Numbered from the stretch's first letter, positions 23,298 through 36,183 are shown. The stretch is DNA of 64,000 bases from Gyrodactylus bullatarudis (GCA_012064415.1 SSNU01000109.1:361788-425787), one strand, 5' to 3'. Notes: generated from the sequence alone by a model not told the origin. Numbers and translations: made by a program.

Positions 23298-26200
23298 TTA
23301 ACAAGTTTTTCAAAAGAACGTTTTTTAAGAACCTATTTTTATGTTATCCTCCCTATAGATTTTGAAAAGGAAGAGAAAAACTCTCCTCTGTCAGTCATTC
23401 CCGGAATGAAAGGAGAATTATTCATTTTATCATTTATCAAACAATAATAATAGTTTTGATAATTTCTTAACAATGCAACATAAAATGGATAGAACAACAT
23501 TAACAATGCTAAATGATCCAATCCCCTTATTTCTCCATTGTTTCATTCATATGACGATTTCTTGAGTAGTATATATCACCATCTGGTATGTCATAGATGT
23601 AATAAGAAACGTCTAGCAACAACTAAAATTTGTGAATACATACACTCTTGAAAAGAAGCTACTAACTTTATAATGGACATTGGAATGGAGAAATTCCCTG
23701 GAGATGAAACCCTCTCTTTGAGATTAACTAATATAATTTCAGTCTCTCATAATTTAATGTGAATAATGGACATTCTCTGTTCTTCGTGTTCTTATAAAGG
23801 TTTGAGTATCAATTTCATGTCTAGTCTTGATCTTAAATATCAGTAAAAATTTTCGAAAACATCTAGCAGAATTTTGAATAGGATAATTGTTTAAAAAATC
23901 ACTCAAAAATACCTCTTAAATTTCACAAGCATTTACTATGGCATCATGGTTCAAAGTTACATAGTTTTTAAATGTAATATTTTGAGGATAAGGTATTGAA
24001 ATAGTAATATATTATCATAGCATGGTATTTCATTCTTACCAATGATCTCAATCCACATTTTTATTTGAGGTACATTGATGATTTTCATTGCCAAGCTCAA
24101 AAATAACCTTGAAGATTTAATTTAGATTAATTTCAATATTAATTGATAGTTTACGCAAGATATTTTTTGGTAAATTCGTGATAATGTATAGTTTTTTTAT
24201 GAAATTTATTAAAGCATGGAAATTCTAAAGTTAACCCAAGTTAATAAATTTCATTATGAAACTACAAAAAAGGGCAATAAAAAATAGCAAGATACTCACC
24301 ACCATCAAGAAAACATATCCAAAAGTATAATAATCTTTTATTGTACGAATTTTTATTGAATATCTCTCCTTCTCTTGAGTGTCTACCACATAATGATCCA
24401 CATTTATTATTATTGTCTAAGTTTTTCAAAACACTTCTTTCCTCCTTCTTCTACTGGATAACAAATAGTAGTAGAGGGGATGCAATTAGGACTACGGATT
24501 GAATAGGATGCTTATGAGTTTACACTTTGCTTCGTTCTGATTGGTTCATCATTCTCCAGCCAATAAAGTTCATTTGAAATATTTTCTTGTGAAAAATATT
24601 CAAACTGTACAACAGGATAACACAACCATGACTCATAGTGAAATTTTTTTTATGAACTGTTAATTATCGCTTTAGAATTCAAGAGGGTAAAATTTCGAAA
24701 TGACATAATAACTGATTATTTTCCCTGAATAATACAATTCTCTTTTACTTAATTTTTACTTGTGAGAATATGAAAGTCTGTGAAGGAAGTTGAATATTCA
24801 GGTGTCTGCATAGCTTTTATTCGGACAGATGTTTACCAAGTTGACAGTCTCATAAGTTCTCAACAAGTTATTAAGTCGAATGAGTCATTCAGAAAATTAT
24901 TTTTATAAAATTTAAATCTATATAATACAGAATTTTTAGGATAAAGCCCTACTTGAGAATATCTAGAAATAATAATTGATCTCTTGATGATCTATACAGT
25001 GAAGGTATGAATTTATCGACTGATATCAAATTATTCAACAAATGCGATTAAACCTTGATGACAGGTATGGAATAAGCAAAGCTAATTAGTATGAAGATGA
25101 GAATTTACTATTTTTACAAAAACTCAATATTTTTCCCTACATAAATGAACCCCCAAAATTAGGCAATTTGAATTTCGAAAAAGCGAAAATTTTTAAAATT
25201 TTTCAATACTCAATCTCAAAACTTTTATTAATTTCAGCTTTTAATTGCTTCAAATTTTCGAAAAAATTTTGAGGCATTTTCAAAATTCCAAAAATGGCTA
25301 AATTAATTTCAGAAATTTTAAAAATTTTATAATATGATCCAAAATTTATTCGCGTTACTGAATATTGAGTTCTTTTGTTAGTTCTCATCTTCATGCCAAC
25401 TAGCTGTATCATAAAAGTGCTTGAAAGATTGTTTTTCAATTGAAATTGAGGATATTACATGTAATATACAATTAATTAAGACAGATAATGTACGATAATA
25501 CCTATTGTAGAGTCTCAAACATAAGGGAAATCTAATTTTTCCTTTCTTTTTCATGTTAATAGCACTTAATAATCCCATTGATACATAGACTTTGGGTAGA
25601 GAGAGCTGGACTTCCGCTGCAAGAACATTTCCCTTTCACAAGTTTTGTTGTTCTGAATTAGAATTATGATAACGAATAAGGTTACATGAAAAAAATATTC
25701 AACTAACACATTATCTTGTAGTAGGGTTATCAACAAAACTAATCGGCATTCTTAGAGTTATACAAATATCCAATTACAGACTGTTCAAGTTCAAACAAAT
25801 ATATTAAGGGATGATTGACTTAATCTATGAATGAATAATTGAGAATACTTCTTAAGTTGTTGGGAAAAAATTTTAAAAACTCTTTTAATCAATGCTCTTA
25901 ATTATTTAATTGTTCTACATTTTGGGTTTTCAGAAAAGTTTTTAATGAATGCATACACAGTGGGCTACACACAGAATAATAAGACCAGCATGCCAGAAAA
26001 TGATTGATTGTAGATTCATAAAAAGTTTCCAATATTAAATATAATCAAGGATTCAAACCTGAATTTAAACAAATCACTTATTTCTTATTGAACCAGAAAA
26101 AAAGAGATTCTGTCAATAGATATAACATACTCATAACTATAGTTATGTATTTCTATCATTTGAAAATGAAACTGGAATACGTTAGAAACACTTATGGATG

Positions 26201-26853
26201 AATAAATAAGAAGTTGTAAAAACTTGTAATTTGCGAGACGAGAAAGTCAACTTGCACATACGAGAACGATTTAGAAATTACCTCTTATTGAGGTCAATTG
26301 GCTATAGAAGGATTGATTATTCCCACCGAGAATGTAACACACAAATGTCTGCTAATTTTCATTTCAGTACTCCAATGTTTCAGTTTATATTTATTGTTTT
26401 ACCTCATCCGTCTTATATTCATCATTTTACATAAGAACAAAAAATTGTAAATGGAAATGATACAAATTCAATAAAGTATGGCCATGAATACTTTTTTTCT
26501 CAATTGTTATCACATCAAGATGTCTACAGGTCAAGATGTAGATGGCCACTGTGTTTGACATCCTTACTGGTTGATGGTGATTGTTCCTGAAGCGATGCAA
26601 ACTAGTCGGCATTATTTCCCTTACATAGAGGGGTTAACTGTTAGAGAATATGATGAAGAAAACTTGCGTTGATGAATGTCGAACAACTGTTATTTTTTCT
26701 CAAATAATTCAAAAGATTAGTTTTACCAAACTGTTTTCAAATTCACCATCAAACTTGTCGAAAGTCACTACTGGGTAGAGCACTGCTTTTTTTCTTAAGA
26801 AACTTTTCAACTCGCAGAAGTGGATTCAAGATTTACAGAGAAACTTGAAAATA
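23298..26853. other. gene-poor AT-rich region
   Basis: Apart from the group B hairpin copy at 25078-25406 I see no repeat or gene. Short reading frames here have no protein-like composition. Confidence 0.45.
25078..25406. repeat. hairpin element, group B, short copy B2
   Basis: Begins AAGCTAATTAGTATGAAGATG and ends CATCTTCATGCCAACTAGCTG followed by TA. Both arms fold on each other over most of the 330 bp (TTTTTACAAAAACTCAATATT on the left has its inverse only in part on the right). It is a shorter, more diverged version of B1. Confidence 0.65.
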
Positions 26854-27568
26854 AAGCTAGTTAATATGAAGATGGGAACTTATGATTTTTACAAAATTCT
26901 TAATTTTTTCATCAAGAAATCGAATTTGATCTAGAATTTTTGGAATCTAGATTATAAGGCCGTCTTTTACGATACGGAGAAAAAAAATTTAGAAAATATC
27001 TATTTTTAAGGAAAATACGGCAAATTTCAAATCTTGAAGTAGCACCGAATTCCCATTTTTTGAACTTTGAGTTGAAAATTTTTGTTGATTTCAGTGTGAG
27101 AGAGTGATCAAAATTTGATTCTTAGGATCACAAAAAACCGATGATCATAATAAAAATTTTGATAAATTCGTCATTTTTCTGGGATCTTGAAATATCAAAT
27201 TTCATTGACTTTCAAGTAGGGAAAATGATCAAAAAATAAAAAGTTTGATTTTGACACGATTATGGGGTGATTCTCAAAACAAGATTCAGCATATTTGTTT
27301 ATTTTGACTAATTGTGATCCTAAGAATCAACTTTTGATCACTTTCTTACATCGAAATCAACAAAAATTTTCAACTCAAAGTTCAAAAAATGGGAATTCGG
27401 TGCTACTTCAAGATTTGAAATTTGCCGTATTTTCCTTAAAAATAGATTTATTCTAAATTTGTTTTCTCCGTATCGTAAAAGACGGCCTCATAATCTAGAT
27501 TCCAAAAATTCTAGATCAAATTTGATTTTTTAACAATCATAAATTCCCATCTTCATATTAACTAGGTG
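26854..27568. repeat. TA-flanked hairpin element, group A, copy A2
   Basis: Left end AAGCTAGTTAATATGAAGATG, right end CATCTTCATATTAACTAGGTG, TA on both sides (26852-26853, 27569-27570). The 715-bp element is a near-complete inverted duplication: TTGAGTTGAAAATTTTTGTTG on the left, its inverse near 27360. No protein. It is the best-preserved group A copy with A3. Confidence 0.82.
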
Positions 27569-30190
27569 TACATTAAGATGATGAAAATATTCGGTTTGGT
27601 ACAGTTGATACAATTAATGATTACATACAGAGTTCAAATGCTACCAAATGCCAAGTTAATTATTGAATTTTGCTGAAGTTTTACAAAGAAGAGCTTTGTA
27701 CTACTCCTGGTTAATTTTGCAATAAAAGCTTTATCATCAATTCTATTACTACTCTAGAAGATTTAATCAATGCTCACATTCAAGATGAAGAAAGTTTTTG
27801 CCAAGTCAATCAAAGTAGAGAATAATTATGACCCAACAAAAATGCAATTCAACACTCTTATTCAGGTTAGAGACCATGGGAGAGATAGTCTTTTCTTAAC
27901 TATGTGTCATAGAGTTTCACATTCATAACCCACCTACAATGAATAACAATAAAAAATCAGGAAATCATCACAATCCTGAGGAGTTTCATATGGGTTATGT
28001 TTTTTTTGTGAAAGAAAATAATGAATTAAATCCCAAAGAAGACCAACATTCTTCTTGTTCTATTCCCACAAATATCAACACAATTAAGCAAATAGTTTTT
28101 GTTGCTTTTTTCAGTCAAATAATAAATTTGATTGATATTTTTCTGCAGAAAATGTTGATATAACCATTGGATTAGAGTGAAATTTGTTTATGTTTCGAAT
28201 AATTCACTTGAAAAGTTACCATTCTCAGGGAATTTTTAATGCCCAGGTCATGTTGAGTATATTTTTGAAGAGAAAAAATCCTCCCTCGTTATGAATTTCT
28301 GATAGCGGAAATCATAGAAAAATTAATTTCACGGTTAGACATCTTTCTCTGACAAGCTTTTTTATAAAATTTTAGTGATAACGTAGTACGAATTGAAAAT
28401 ACAGAGGCAATTCGAAAAAAATAGTACTTTAAAACATGAATACCATAAAGTAGAAGCCTGTTCGAAGGTAATGGTTTTTGGTAATAAGAAGACACTGAAA
28501 AGTTGAATAACAATTAAAGGTTTGCTTTATACTATAAGTTGATATAACTCGAACTCTGCACGTGTAAGTATCGATTTATTCTACTGATGGGTAGGATATA
28601 CAATGAGCCAGACAACTTTCAAGTCCAATATACCAAAAGATAGATGTGCCTGTTGAGAAGCATAATCTTACAGAATATCTCGAAATTAAACAAACATTTT
28701 TTATATAATTTGGCTCATATTTTCTTAATAGTTAATAAATAACTATAATTTTGAACCAAGTAGTTCGGCATAGATTGACTATAACGTTGTTTGCTTGCTA
28801 CCTGACTATATTGTCTTCTGGCTTGTATTGGTCTATCTGTAGAAAAAGAAAAAGGAAAGAAAGGTGTAGTATTTCTTAAAAAATGAGGATTATAAAAATT
28901 ATAGTGATTGTTATAGTAATCAGAATTATTAGAGTAATAACTCTGATAATATAATTCACCACTTGAAAGAAAATTAAAATTAAGATAAGAATTAAAAAAT
29001 AAAATAACTTATCCTGATCCCTAATATCACATGTGTTCATTATGTCTCCTCCAAGACCTCAACAGTGTCCTAATCTAGATATATTCCCACAAAGCTTTAG
29101 TTATTTTGAAATACTTACTTCAAGCTTATCATTTGAGTCTGAATATTCTCATGCGTGCGAATAAATATCTTGAGAAAAGCAATGCTCTAACCTAACCTAA
29201 CAACAAAGTATTTATTAGAGTTGAACTCAAAAAATTGTTATCTTGAAACAAATTGATATAACTGTATAACGAATAAAAATTAGACATTTTGAAAATATAC
29301 AACTATTTTCTACTTTAGTTCATTTAGCTCAGAGTACTAATGCTTCCAAGAGTGCTCAGTTTGATTATAATTGAATTTATTCTGGTAAATTTGGCTTCAA
29401 ACAAGTACAATAAAGTAAAGCTGGCAACACCCTCTCTCCCTAACAAACTCAACTGATAAAAACATAGACAGTCTCTATTAGAGAGGATATTCCTTTCGCA
29501 TATATAGAATTAAATAAACTATCGTATTTGAGAACACTATTTACCCATTTTTAATGATGATCTCACTTACCACTACTGAGGCGCGTTAAAAAGCCAAACC
29601 ACAATTAATAATGATGATTTGTATCACCAGTATTTTTTATAAATAGGTGTCAATGCAGCGTGTACGAAGCTAATTGAAAGGGTTGATCTAACAATGTTGA
29701 TTAACAACTCTTTTCATAATGATTAATTGAGGATATAAAGAATGATAATAGGTTTCAGTTCAACCAAATATCTTACATAGACCCATATATATTGGGAATA
29801 CCAAATATGATTTTGTATTTAATCAACATATTATAGTATTCTTAACAAGTTTTGTAGGAAAACTCTACATGAATTCTCAGTATCTACAAAAAGCTCAGCT
29901 TTAGTAAGACTTCTTAAAAAGCAGGGATTTGTCTTTTTCAATTAAAATTAATGTCACAAGAATTTTTACTCGATTTGTAGAGCTTTGTATGACAAAAATA
30001 TCTGAAATATTATATATAGGAAATATATTCAAGAATGTCTATTGTACAATTGTATTATTAAATTCATGCTGAAGAAACTAAAACTTAACAAGACGTCTTT
30101 ATAGATTACTATAAGCTCAAATTAGTATTATTAAGTTTCAAAAGTTTTGAAAATCAAATATTATTCTTGATCAAGTTCGACAATAATATA
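27569..30190. other. gene-poor region with weak protein-like stretches
   Basis: Near 27730-27830 a short plus-strand open stretch (SITTLEDLINAHIQDEESFC) is flanked by stops and could be an eroded retroelement or exon piece. A longer minus-strand open stretch at 28715-29008 has its own entry. Nothing else was identified. Confidence 0.4.
28715..29008 (-). CDS. open stretch of 97 codons, Tyr/Asn-rich, no start codon; unknown
   Basis: This stop-to-stop frame has no in-frame ATG until late. Its first half is rich in Tyr, Asn, Phe and Ser (YYQSYYSNNSDYYNNHYNFY), and its second half is basic and polar (RPIQARRQYSQVASKQRYSQ). A pyrimidine-rich TTTTTCTTTTTCTACAG precedes the second half, so only that half may be an exon. 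Low-complexity Tyr/Asn sequence can arise by chance in AT-rich DNA. If real, it could be an exon or an RNA-binding retroelement ORF1 remnant. No family is recognised. Confidence 0.22.
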   Translation of the reverse strand, partial: VILFFNSYLNFNFLSSGELYYQSYYSNNSDYYNNHYNFYNPHFLRNTTPFFPFSFSTDRPIQARRQYSQVASKQRYSQSMPNYLVQNYSYLLTIKKI

Positions 30191-30500
30191 AATCTAGTTC
30201 ATATGAAGATGGGAATTTATGAATTTTACAAATTTTTTTCATTAAGAAATCGAATTTGACCAAGATTTTTTGGAATCATGAGACCGACTTTTACGATATG
30301 GAAAGAAAAGAATTAGAAAGAATCAATTTTTAAGGAAATACAATAATTTAAAATCTCGAAGTAACACAAAATTAAATTTTTTTTGAACTTTGCTGATTTC
30401 AATGTGAGAGAGTGATCAAAAGTTGATTTTTAGGATCACGATAAGGCAAAGTAATTGAATATACTGAATCTGGTTTTGAGAATCACCCCATCATCGTGTG
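30191..30500. repeat. hairpin element, group A, truncated copy A4
   Basis: Starts with CTAGTTCATATGAAGATGGG and follows the left arm of copies A1 to A3 through TTTCAATGTGAGAGAGTG and GATTTTTAGGATCACGATAAG, then stops near the element's centre. The right arm is missing. A LINE fragment begins about 100 bp further on. Confidence 0.65.
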
Positions 30501-30595
30501 AAAATCCAAAAAATTTTGATGATTTAAGATTCCTATAAAATGATGAACTTATGGTGAAAATTTAGTCTTCTCAAAGATCAAAACCTCCAGCAGCT

Positions 30596-31330
30596 AAGTA
30601 AAATTCTATAAATATGCTGAGGATCTTAAAATAATCATTCCTAACTTCAATAATGACCTCATCAACAAAGAACTTGATATTCGATCCTCTCTTGAATCCG
30701 TTGGTTTGAAATAAACAACGAAAAAACTACAATCATGTTACTGAATCACAATAACCCACTAGATTGTCTCAATCCTACTCTTTCCCAGCTAATTGTCCTC
30801 AAAGTCAAAGACCTGGGTCTCCAATATGATTAAAAACTCAGGATAAAACCACAGATCAACGAGCTCTTAAAATCGTTAATCTCCTCATATTCAATCACTG
30901 AATTCGTCTACTGCCCCCACCTGAAGCTGACTCTATTTAAATTCTTATTCTCTCCAAATTCGGCTACGCTGCTGCTCTGGTCTTGGGAATATCTATAGAA
31001 TCGACCAAAAAGATTGAACGAATCCAATTCAAACTCCTAAAATCCTGTTTCGGTCCGCAAAACTATAGAGAATGCCTCAGATTAGCATCTCTTTTTCCTA
31101 TTTGGGTTAGAAGAATCTCGTCATCAGTCATACTGTACAACTCAACAATGTCAATAGAGCTTCACCGCACAACACAAGAAACCAAAGAGGTTACTTAATC
31201 CTATTAAATAACATCCTCCCATTGCAAGCGAGACTGAGGATTAATATTGCAAAAATCCCTTCTGAGAACCTGAAATCAACTTGCAACTTTCTCGTAGATC
31301 TTGTGCCATCCTCCCACGAGCTATTCAAAA
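30596..31330 (+). mobile_element. LINE fragment: RT catalytic region to C-terminus, broken
   Basis: Begins with YAEDLKIIIPNFNNDLINKE, where the Y-A-D-D catalytic motif has become Y-A-E-D. It continues through VLKVKDLGLQYD (thumb) with stops, and ends with KKIERIQFKLLKSCFGPQNY and LFPIWVRRISSS (30983-31198), all alignable by eye to the 7.5-10.2 kb copy. Several in-frame stops and the Asp-to-Glu change show that it is dead. Confidence 0.82.
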
Positions 31331-32540
31331 AGTATTTTCTTTAAAAAGATTCATGAATATATTGTACATAATATCAATTTTCGAAATACAAAATTTCTAT
31401 TCCAAAAAAATCTCGTGTTTTCATCAAGAATTCGAGTATGATAAAGATTTCTTGGAATCCAGATCATACGTAATTTTGCGGCTTAAAGGAAAATATTCTG
31501 AAAATTATGGTAATTTTTTAAATTTCGATCAAGGATCTATCAAAAACAGTGGGTCTTTTACAAAATTAATGGCAATATTAGTCTGATCCTGAAAAACCTC
31601 TTTTGACCCCCCACCCGACTTTCAAATGAATAAAAATAAATTCTTAACTTCAATCAACTTGCTTCAGTCTTGAGCTCGACTCAAAATGAATCTATCATTT
31701 TATTTTGACAAAGTCTGAACATTGTTGAAAACACATTTTGATTAATTGTTTCACTACTCAATTCAATAGTTTTGTACAATACAATCAAATTGAATCAAAA
31801 CTCACCAACAAGATCATCTCATCAGATTGAAATCAACAATTCAATTTCCTCTTACAACTGTAGATAATAGTTTACATACATATAAATTTCAATCAAGGGC
31901 AGAATCAAGTGCATATCATGATGATAAATAGAGAAAAATTTGGCAAAAATTAAATTTTTCTGGAAACATTTTACTTATGATTTTGATCTATCTGATTGAT
32001 ATCTTTTATTTAGAAACGATGAAATATTTTCAATGGCCATAAGATGATTTATCCCTTGAAGCAACTAATAAATATTCGATCGTCTGATATCTGAAACAAA
32101 CGAAATTAAACCAAAATAACTGAAGATATCAATTTTTTCTAGTTGGCAACCTAAAGATCAAGTTATTGGATTCCTCGATAAAATGTTTTTGACAAGAAGC
32201 CGACTATTCAAATTGTGATCAACATATCCTAACATAACATACTCGAGTTTTTATTTGATTTCTCAATCTTTCTATTTCAGAAAAATTTCTATTCCTAAAA
32301 TAAACAAGAAAATAAGGTTCGTTCGAAATTCCTAAATTCATTTTTCATTTCTCTTTTGCAATTTTCAACGCCAAAAAGAGCTATCAAAATCCTAACTTAC
32401 TTAAAGACTTATAGAGAAAACTAGTGTTGAAATAGTTGAGGAATTTTAATTTATTTTCAATGAAATCTGACGAAAACTCAGACATTTGGTTCATATTTGT
32501 ACTCTCTACCAATATCTTACCTACGTTTACTTTCCTTAAG
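31331..32540. other. non-coding region, includes a group C hairpin half
   Basis: About 31380-31620 follows the left arm of the group C hairpin element (TTTTCATCAAGAATTCGAGT, then TTGGAATCCAGATCAT). The remaining sequence up to the next LINE fragment shows no gene. Confidence 0.45.
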
Positions 32541-32865
32541 AAAAAATCATTGGTCTTTGCAAAGCCTTTGATAAAGTATTTTTCAACAAGATTCTTGAAG
32601 CCTTTCACAACAGAGGAATTTGCTCAAAACTGCTTAAATATCTTGAAAATTATTCAATAAATAGACAACAATTTGTGGAATGTAATGCTCAAGGGTCAAC
32701 TTTAAGAAAAATTAGTTTAAGTGTTCAAGAGAAGATTCTTCCCAAAGAGAGCCTTGGCCTCACTTATACTCATAAACTTGACTTCACTGACCACTATAAG
32801 GAAATTATGAAAAAATTCATTGGTCGACTCATTCATGTCCACGAATGCATAAAGACTGAATAAAG
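32541..32865 (+). mobile_element. LINE fragment with internal deletion of the catalytic core
   Basis: The left part encodes CKAFDKVFFNKILEAFHNRG and YSINRQQFVECNAQGST (RT blocks 3 to 4, with a frame change near 32630). Immediately after it comes SLGLTYTHKLDFTDHYKEIM, which belongs to the thumb region about 100 residues further on. The Y-A-D-D block has been deleted at about 32700-32745. Dead copy. Confidence 0.75.
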
Positions 32866-33691
32866 GAAGCAGAGAAAATTTTGAGGAATAAGCTCTTAAA
32901 TGCCCTCCAACCCTGATTATCGAGAGAGCCAATCAGATTTATTAATTTTTTTCTTTGTTTTTACTATATATTTGGCATATAAGAGACTGAAGAGTATGCC
33001 TGAAATAGAGCGCATATTCCTCAATATTTTCTCGGTATCCTTATTTATTCAAACGCTCTCATCGTTTGCCCAACTGACTGATGAAATGGAAAATCATTCT
33101 GATACCCTAAAAAAAGATTTCATAATTTTGATAATTTAGAGGCGAAATTTGGCGGGATGTTATTAAAATTTTTGTAGACTCTTAATTTTATCATATCGAG
33201 ACGGGATTTTTGTATTTCATCATAGTCTGATATCGCCTCTAAAAGTTAGCAATTTTCACTTATTTCAACTATAGTCTATTTCATTTCGTATAAAAAATAG
33301 TGAAGAGCTTTCGATTTAATTGACAAAGATTATTATCGACACAATCTCTTCTACCTTTGCTATCTTAAATGATCTCATGTATTATCTTGTTGTTGTTTTA
33401 ATAAATGTTATATAAAGTTGAGCATCCTGTTCAAGATCTATCTATTACTCCTCCCTTGATCACAATGGAAATTCTGATATTAATACAATTATTATATAAT
33501 CTATGGTTATTCATTGAAACATGACTTTTTTTCCTACGTGTAAGGAATGAAATTAATAACTACGCCATTGTGTGTATATCTCTTCTTAAAGTGATGGAAT
33601 CTGAATTTAATAGATGGAACAAAGTCTTCTTATATTGTTTGCAACTAGAATTATTTCGGAAAATTAAAAAGTTGGAATAAATTTGTACTTA
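32866..33691. other. non-coding stretch holding one 109-bp inverted-repeat element
   Basis: A small element with 11-bp perfect inverted ends (TTTAGAGGCGA at 33135, TCGCCTCTAAA ending 33243) lies here. Its left end motif GCGAAATTTGGCGGGATG recurs, inverted, near 17220-17250. No gene seen in the rest. Confidence 0.5.
33135..33243. repeat. 109-bp element with 11-bp perfect terminal inverted repeats
   Basis: The ends TTTAGAGGCGA and TCGCCTCTAAA are exact inverses. The body has no reading frame. It is probably a tiny MITE. Its superfamily cannot be told, as no clean target duplication is visible. Confidence 0.6.
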
Positions 33692-34029
33692 AAGCTATTT
33701 TCGATGAATTTGGGAATTCATGATTTTTCCCAAGATATCGAAATTTTGGCAAATAGTTTTTTTGGAAAATCTTCTTTAACTTTGAGTTGGAATTTTTGAT
33801 GATCTCAAGGTTTGAGAGGAATCAAACGTTATTTTTCAGGATCATCATTAGACAGGGAAAATAATTAGACTTATTCATTTTTTTGATAAAACACACCATT
33901 CACGTGTGAAAGTCTAAAATTTTCCAAAAAAATCAGTAAAAGTGTTGAATCAGTTATCATTTCGATACCTTGATGAAAACCGAGATTTTTATAAAAATCA
34001 TGAATTCCCAAATTCATCGAGAATAGCTG
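33692..34029. repeat. TA-flanked hairpin element, short variant
   Basis: Left end AAGCTATTTTCGATGAATTTG, right end CAAATTCATCGAGAATAGCTG, with TA outside both (33690-33691, 34030-34031). It shares the terminal AAGCTA / TAGCTG with groups A and B but has a different interior, so it is a sister family. A truncated group B arm (about 34039-34260, starting ATTGACATGAAGATTAGAAT) follows directly. Confidence 0.72.
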
Positions 34030-34270
34030 TAAATTACTAATTGACATGAAGATTAGAATTTTACTAATTTTGCAATAAACTCAATATTTTTCTCCGAAAT
34101 GTCATTAACACAGATATTTCTTGGATCCCATCAGAGCCAAAATCTGGAAGAGGCTTTCATAAATTTGTTTAAAGAAGCAAAAAAATATATTTTGGAGCAA
34201 AATTTTTAACATTATCATAGAGGTTTTTGGTCATTTTGAAAAATTACGTTAAAGTCTACTTTTTTACATA

Positions 34271-35033
34271 AAGCTAATTAATATGAAGATGGGAATTTAT
34301 GATTTTTACAAAATTCTTAATTTTTTCATCAAGAAATCGAATTGGATCAAGAATTTTTGGAATCTAGATTATGAGGCCCTCTTTTACGATACGGAGAAAA
34401 AAAATCAATTTTTAAGGAAAATACGGCAAATTTGAAATCTTGAAGTAGCGCTAGATTCCCATTCTTTTGAACTTTGAGTTGAAAATTTTTGTTGATTTCA
34501 ATGTGAGAGAGTGATTCAAAGGTTGATTTTTAGGATCACAATAAAACCAATAATTATCATTAAAATTCTGATAAATTTGTCATTTTTCAGGGAGCTTGAA
34601 ATATCAATAAGCACAAAGTAGAAATTACATTGTTTTTTTGAAATATCAAGTTTCATTGACTTTCAAGTAGGGAAAATGATCAAAAAATCAAAATTTAATT
34701 TTGACACGATTATGGGGTGATTCTCAAAACCAGATTCAGTATATTCAATTACTTTGCCTTATTGTGATCCTGAGAATCAACTTTTGATCACTTTCTCACA
34801 TTGAAATCAACAAAAATTTTCAACTCAAAGTTCTGAAAAATCGGAATTCGGCTACTTCAAGATTTCAAATTTGCCGTATTTTCCTTAAAAATTGATTTTT
34901 TCCAAATTTTTTTTCTCCCTATCGTGGAAGAGGCCCTCATGATCTAGAAAATCTTGATCAAATTCGATTTCTTGATGAAAAAATTAAGAATTTTGTAAAA
35001 ATCATAAATTCCCATCTTCATATTAACTAATTC
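34271..35033. repeat. TA-flanked hairpin element, group A, copy A3
   Basis: Left end AAGCTAATTAATATGAAGATG follows a TA. The right end reads CATCTTCATATTAACTAATTC. The arms are mirrored through the whole 763 bp, including TTTAAGGAAAATACGGCAAA and its inverse near 34880. Together with the preceding short hairpin and truncated B arm it makes a 1.3-kb pile of such elements. Confidence 0.78.
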
Positions 35034-35970
35034 ATTTCCACTTAGTAGAAGCCTGAACAGTAATAATAATTCAAACTTGAAAATTTCTTTTCAAGAAAAA
35101 TTTAAAAAAATAGGTGATACCTTGGTACTTTATCATTTCATCTTTCTTTGTGTTAATGGCTTCTTGCTCCTTCTGTTCAGATAAACAACAAATCCCTATT
35201 TCATTCTTTTGCCATGATGGGGTTTCAATGCTATACGCAGTTGAAGAGGAAAAAGTAGAAATTATGAAATAAAAAGCAAAAATATTATTATAATACTTTG
35301 GCAATGTTTGGATGCATTTGTGAGGAAAAAAGATAACGCCATAAATTCTTGAAATGAAAAAAAATTCACAAAATTTCTCTGGGAAAGAAACAATAAAATA
35401 TCTTTTTGTTATCCCAAAAAGCTTTTTTGTCTACCTATTTTTCTTTCTTGGGTATAAGGATCAAGTATCATCATTGCCAAAAAAGGCTTCAAAATAATAA
35501 AACGGATCACATATTTCTTAGCAGACTAGAGATTGAAATTCTTCACGCCTAATGAAAGGATTATGAGCTAGTGAATATTTTGGCTATTTTCTCACATTCA
35601 ACAAGTTCATACGGAAAGCCAGGAAAGAAAATAATCTTTGGATCCCATTATGAAATAAGCCAATTAGTTGTTAATAGAAAAAAGATTTCCGAAAAAAAGA
35701 TTTGAAAAAATCAGGCAATTTTTTTGAAAATTCTTGAATTTTTTAACCCTAATTTTTAAACGATTTCGAAGCTGATAATTGGGTTCAACATGAAAAATTT
35801 GAATTAGCCTAAAGACAGTCACAAAAATTCATTATTATAATGGAAACAGCAAGTTTTTCTCTATGGCAAAATCCGAATTCTTCGATAAAGATTATAATTT
35901 CAAAAATTGAATTAGTTTAAATTTGGCGCATTTTCAAAATTAAAAGTTTTTGTTAATTTTTCTATTTTAA
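35034..35970. other. non-coding stretch
   Basis: Contains a degraded group B-like stretch at about 35600-35940 (GGATCCCATTATGAAATAAGC). No gene was supported. Confidence 0.4.
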
Positions 35971-36183
35971 CCCTTTCGGTGACAATGGACATATATGTCC
36001 ATTTTCCAATTTTTTTGAACCTTCATAACTCTACCAGTTTGATAGGTTTCTGGATCAATTAAAGTTTAAATTGAAGCCCACAATGTGAACTTGCATTAGT
36101 AATATTTTTGGCCAAATAACTTGGTATCTTCATAGCTAAATTTTGGTTTCTATAAAAATTGTGAAATAGTCTCACCGAAAGAG
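35971..36183. mobile_element. piggyBac-like MITE, TTAA-flanked, 213 bp
   Basis: TTAA at 35967-35970 and 36184-36187 brackets CCCTTTCGGTGAC ... CTCACCGAAAGAG. The interior (ACTCTACCAGTTTGATAGGT, CCCACAATGTGAACTTGCAT) is nearly the same as the copy at 49587, so the two are recent siblings. Confidence 0.85.
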
